Shown piece after piece: positions 62,905 to 64,000 of a DNA stretch of 64,000 nt (position 1 is its first letter; each line of letters starts with the position of its first letter). A program made the translations under genes and the position numbers. The stretch is from Leptospira interrogans serovar Manilae (GTDB lineage Bacteria; Spirochaetota; Leptospiria; Leptospirales; Leptospiraceae). Location: contig CAMCZP010000009.1 in assembly GCA_945887855.1 (NCBI GenBank), positions 1 through 64,000 on the forward strand, written 5' to 3'. Under the pieces are notes generated by a model. It saw only the letters and a program-made list of their open reading frames with translations. It was not told where the DNA came from and searched no databases.

Positions 62905-63143
62905 GGTTTTTTCGGATAGAGAATTCAAAGAAGACATTTTTCACAATCTCGTACCTAAAATTTGAAAACAGCACCACAAAATCAGTAGGGGCAGAAGACT
63001 CCTCTGCTAATTCAATTTATGAGGAATGCAAAGATATTTTTAATGAACTAGATAAAACATACAAAGGAAGCATTCTTGTAAACCATTCTTCGATTGAACT
63101 TAAGGATGACACGGAGTACGAAAAAGCTGAAATCTTTAAGTGA
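62905..63143 (+). pseudogene. Possible gene remnant
   Basis: Frame YLKFENSTTKSVGAEDSSANSIYEECKDIFNELDKTYKGSILVNHSSIELKDDTEYEKAEIFK* looks protein-like but has no start of its own; track ORF begins inside the upstream hydrolase. Confidence 0.25.
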
Positions 63144-63158
63144 GTTTTTAAATTAGGT

Positions 63159-63701
63159 TCACATCCAATCCAAAAGCACTTCCGTAAACGGCTCTACCAG
63201 AATTTTAATAACTTCAGTCTTACGTATTACCCTCTCGTTACGATACCCATCCTGAAAAGGATCAGAAAAAATAAGGATTCTATTTTCTTCGGGATCTAAA
63301 ATCCAATACTCTTGTACCCCTGCATTGGCATAGATTTTGCGTTTGCTAAGATCCAGGGAAAGAGAAGTGACTGCTACTTCTATGACCCAATCGGCTGTGC
63401 TGGGATGAGTCTCTCGAAAATCATCCAATGTGCCTGTCACGATACTCAAATCGGGTTCGGGCTCGGATGTGGGGGTAGAGATTGGTTTTTCTTCTCGAAT
63501 GATATACTTTTTAGGTAAGGTTCGAGAAAGAATTTCATGTAGTTTGGAAACGATAAAAGAATGTTTGGGGGATATGGTCATGTGTTCTATCAATACCCCG
63601 TCTAGCAGTTCTGTATGACGGGACAATCTCCCTTCTTTGTGGAGAGCATAGTAATCATCCTTTGTAAACTTTTTTATATACTCTTGCGGAATGGCACTCA
63701 T
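63159..63701 (-). CDS. Uma2-family (PD-(D/E)XK-like) protein
   Basis: EEKPISTPTSEPEPDLSIVTG and DWVIEVAVTSLSLDLSKRKIYANAGVQEYWILDPEENRILIF. Confidence 0.9.
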   Translation of the reverse strand: MSAIPQEYIKKFTKDDYYALHKEGRLSRHTELLDGVLIEHMTISPKHSFIVSKLHEILSRTLPKKYIIREEKPISTPTSEPEPDLSIVTGTLDDFRETHPSTADWVIEVAVTSLSLDLSKRKIYANAGVQEYWILDPEENRILIFSDPFQDGYRNERVIRKTEVIKILVEPFTEVLLDWM

Positions 63702-63843
63702 GGTTTAATTGTAATGTTTATTGGATGATATGTCAAGGGTAAATGCTAGAAAACTTTTGATTTCTTACCATTTTCAAAAATTCTTTTTATATAGGATCCA
63801 TCTAATTCCCTCCTTCTAAGGATGCTCCCAATGCTTTTATACC

Positions 63844-63999
63844 CTATAAGTTAGTAAGATTTGGTTCAATTGCTTTTCCCTTTGGATTTTTCATGGGAAG
63901 TTCCAGCCAATGTAGTACAATATTTAGTTCTTTATCTGAAATTTCTCTTTTTTTAAGTTTATAGCCCAGAATAGTAAAATCATGAATCCTCAATGGTTT
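63844..63999 (-). CDS. Hypothetical protein, partial at right edge
   Basis: 52-codon minus frame ending TAG (CTA at 63844-63846), open to edge: KPLRIHDFTILGYKLKKREISDKELNIVLHWLELPMKNPKGKAIEPNLTNL*. Absent from ORF track. Confidence 0.5.
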   Translation of the reverse strand, partial: KPLRIHDFTILGYKLKKREISDKELNIVLHWLELPMKNPKGKAIEPNLTNL

Positions 64000-64000
64000 A

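Noticed and set aside
63159-63701. Uma2-family gene as evidence of a restriction or defence island
   Set aside because: Uma2 proteins are often multi-copy orphans; no methylase, helicase, nuclease partner or integrase is nearby in the window.

Overview
64 kb AT-rich bacterial chromosomal window, densely packed with about 60 genes. The gene set (etfBA, FapA/DUF342, many PAS, SpoIIE and adenylate-cyclase signalling proteins, lipoproteins) suggests a Leptospira-like spirochaete, but this is inference only. Housekeeping content: etfBA, trpS, polyprenyl synthetase, gcvT/gcvH, trmL, recR-ybaB-dnaX, tRNA-Ser(GGA), metZ, an MCE/Mla-type lipid transport operon and carB. No CRISPR array, rRNA, IS element or prophage was found. 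Two edge-truncated CDSs are absent from the supplied ORF track: minus 1..1911 (637 open codons) and minus 63844..63999. The most interesting signals are: (i) a full-length citrate synthase homologue with two of three catalytic residues replaced; (ii) a DprE2-like/DprE1-like gene pair plus a small membrane protein, lacking the benzothiazinone-target Cys; (iii) several signalling proteins whose catalytic motifs look degenerate (SpoIIE, GGDEF, EAL, HD-GYP, RsbW-like ATPase, a PAS sensor with no output domain); (iv) a TelA gene coupled to a membrane coiled-coil partner; (v) a rhodanese/MetZ pair near an apparently inactive rhodanese-like lipoprotein; (vi) an EF-hand-like loop in the sensor region of an adenylate cyclase; (vii) repeated overlap of convergent gene ends. 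I did not find a clearly novel defence system. All family calls are by eye, without database searches.
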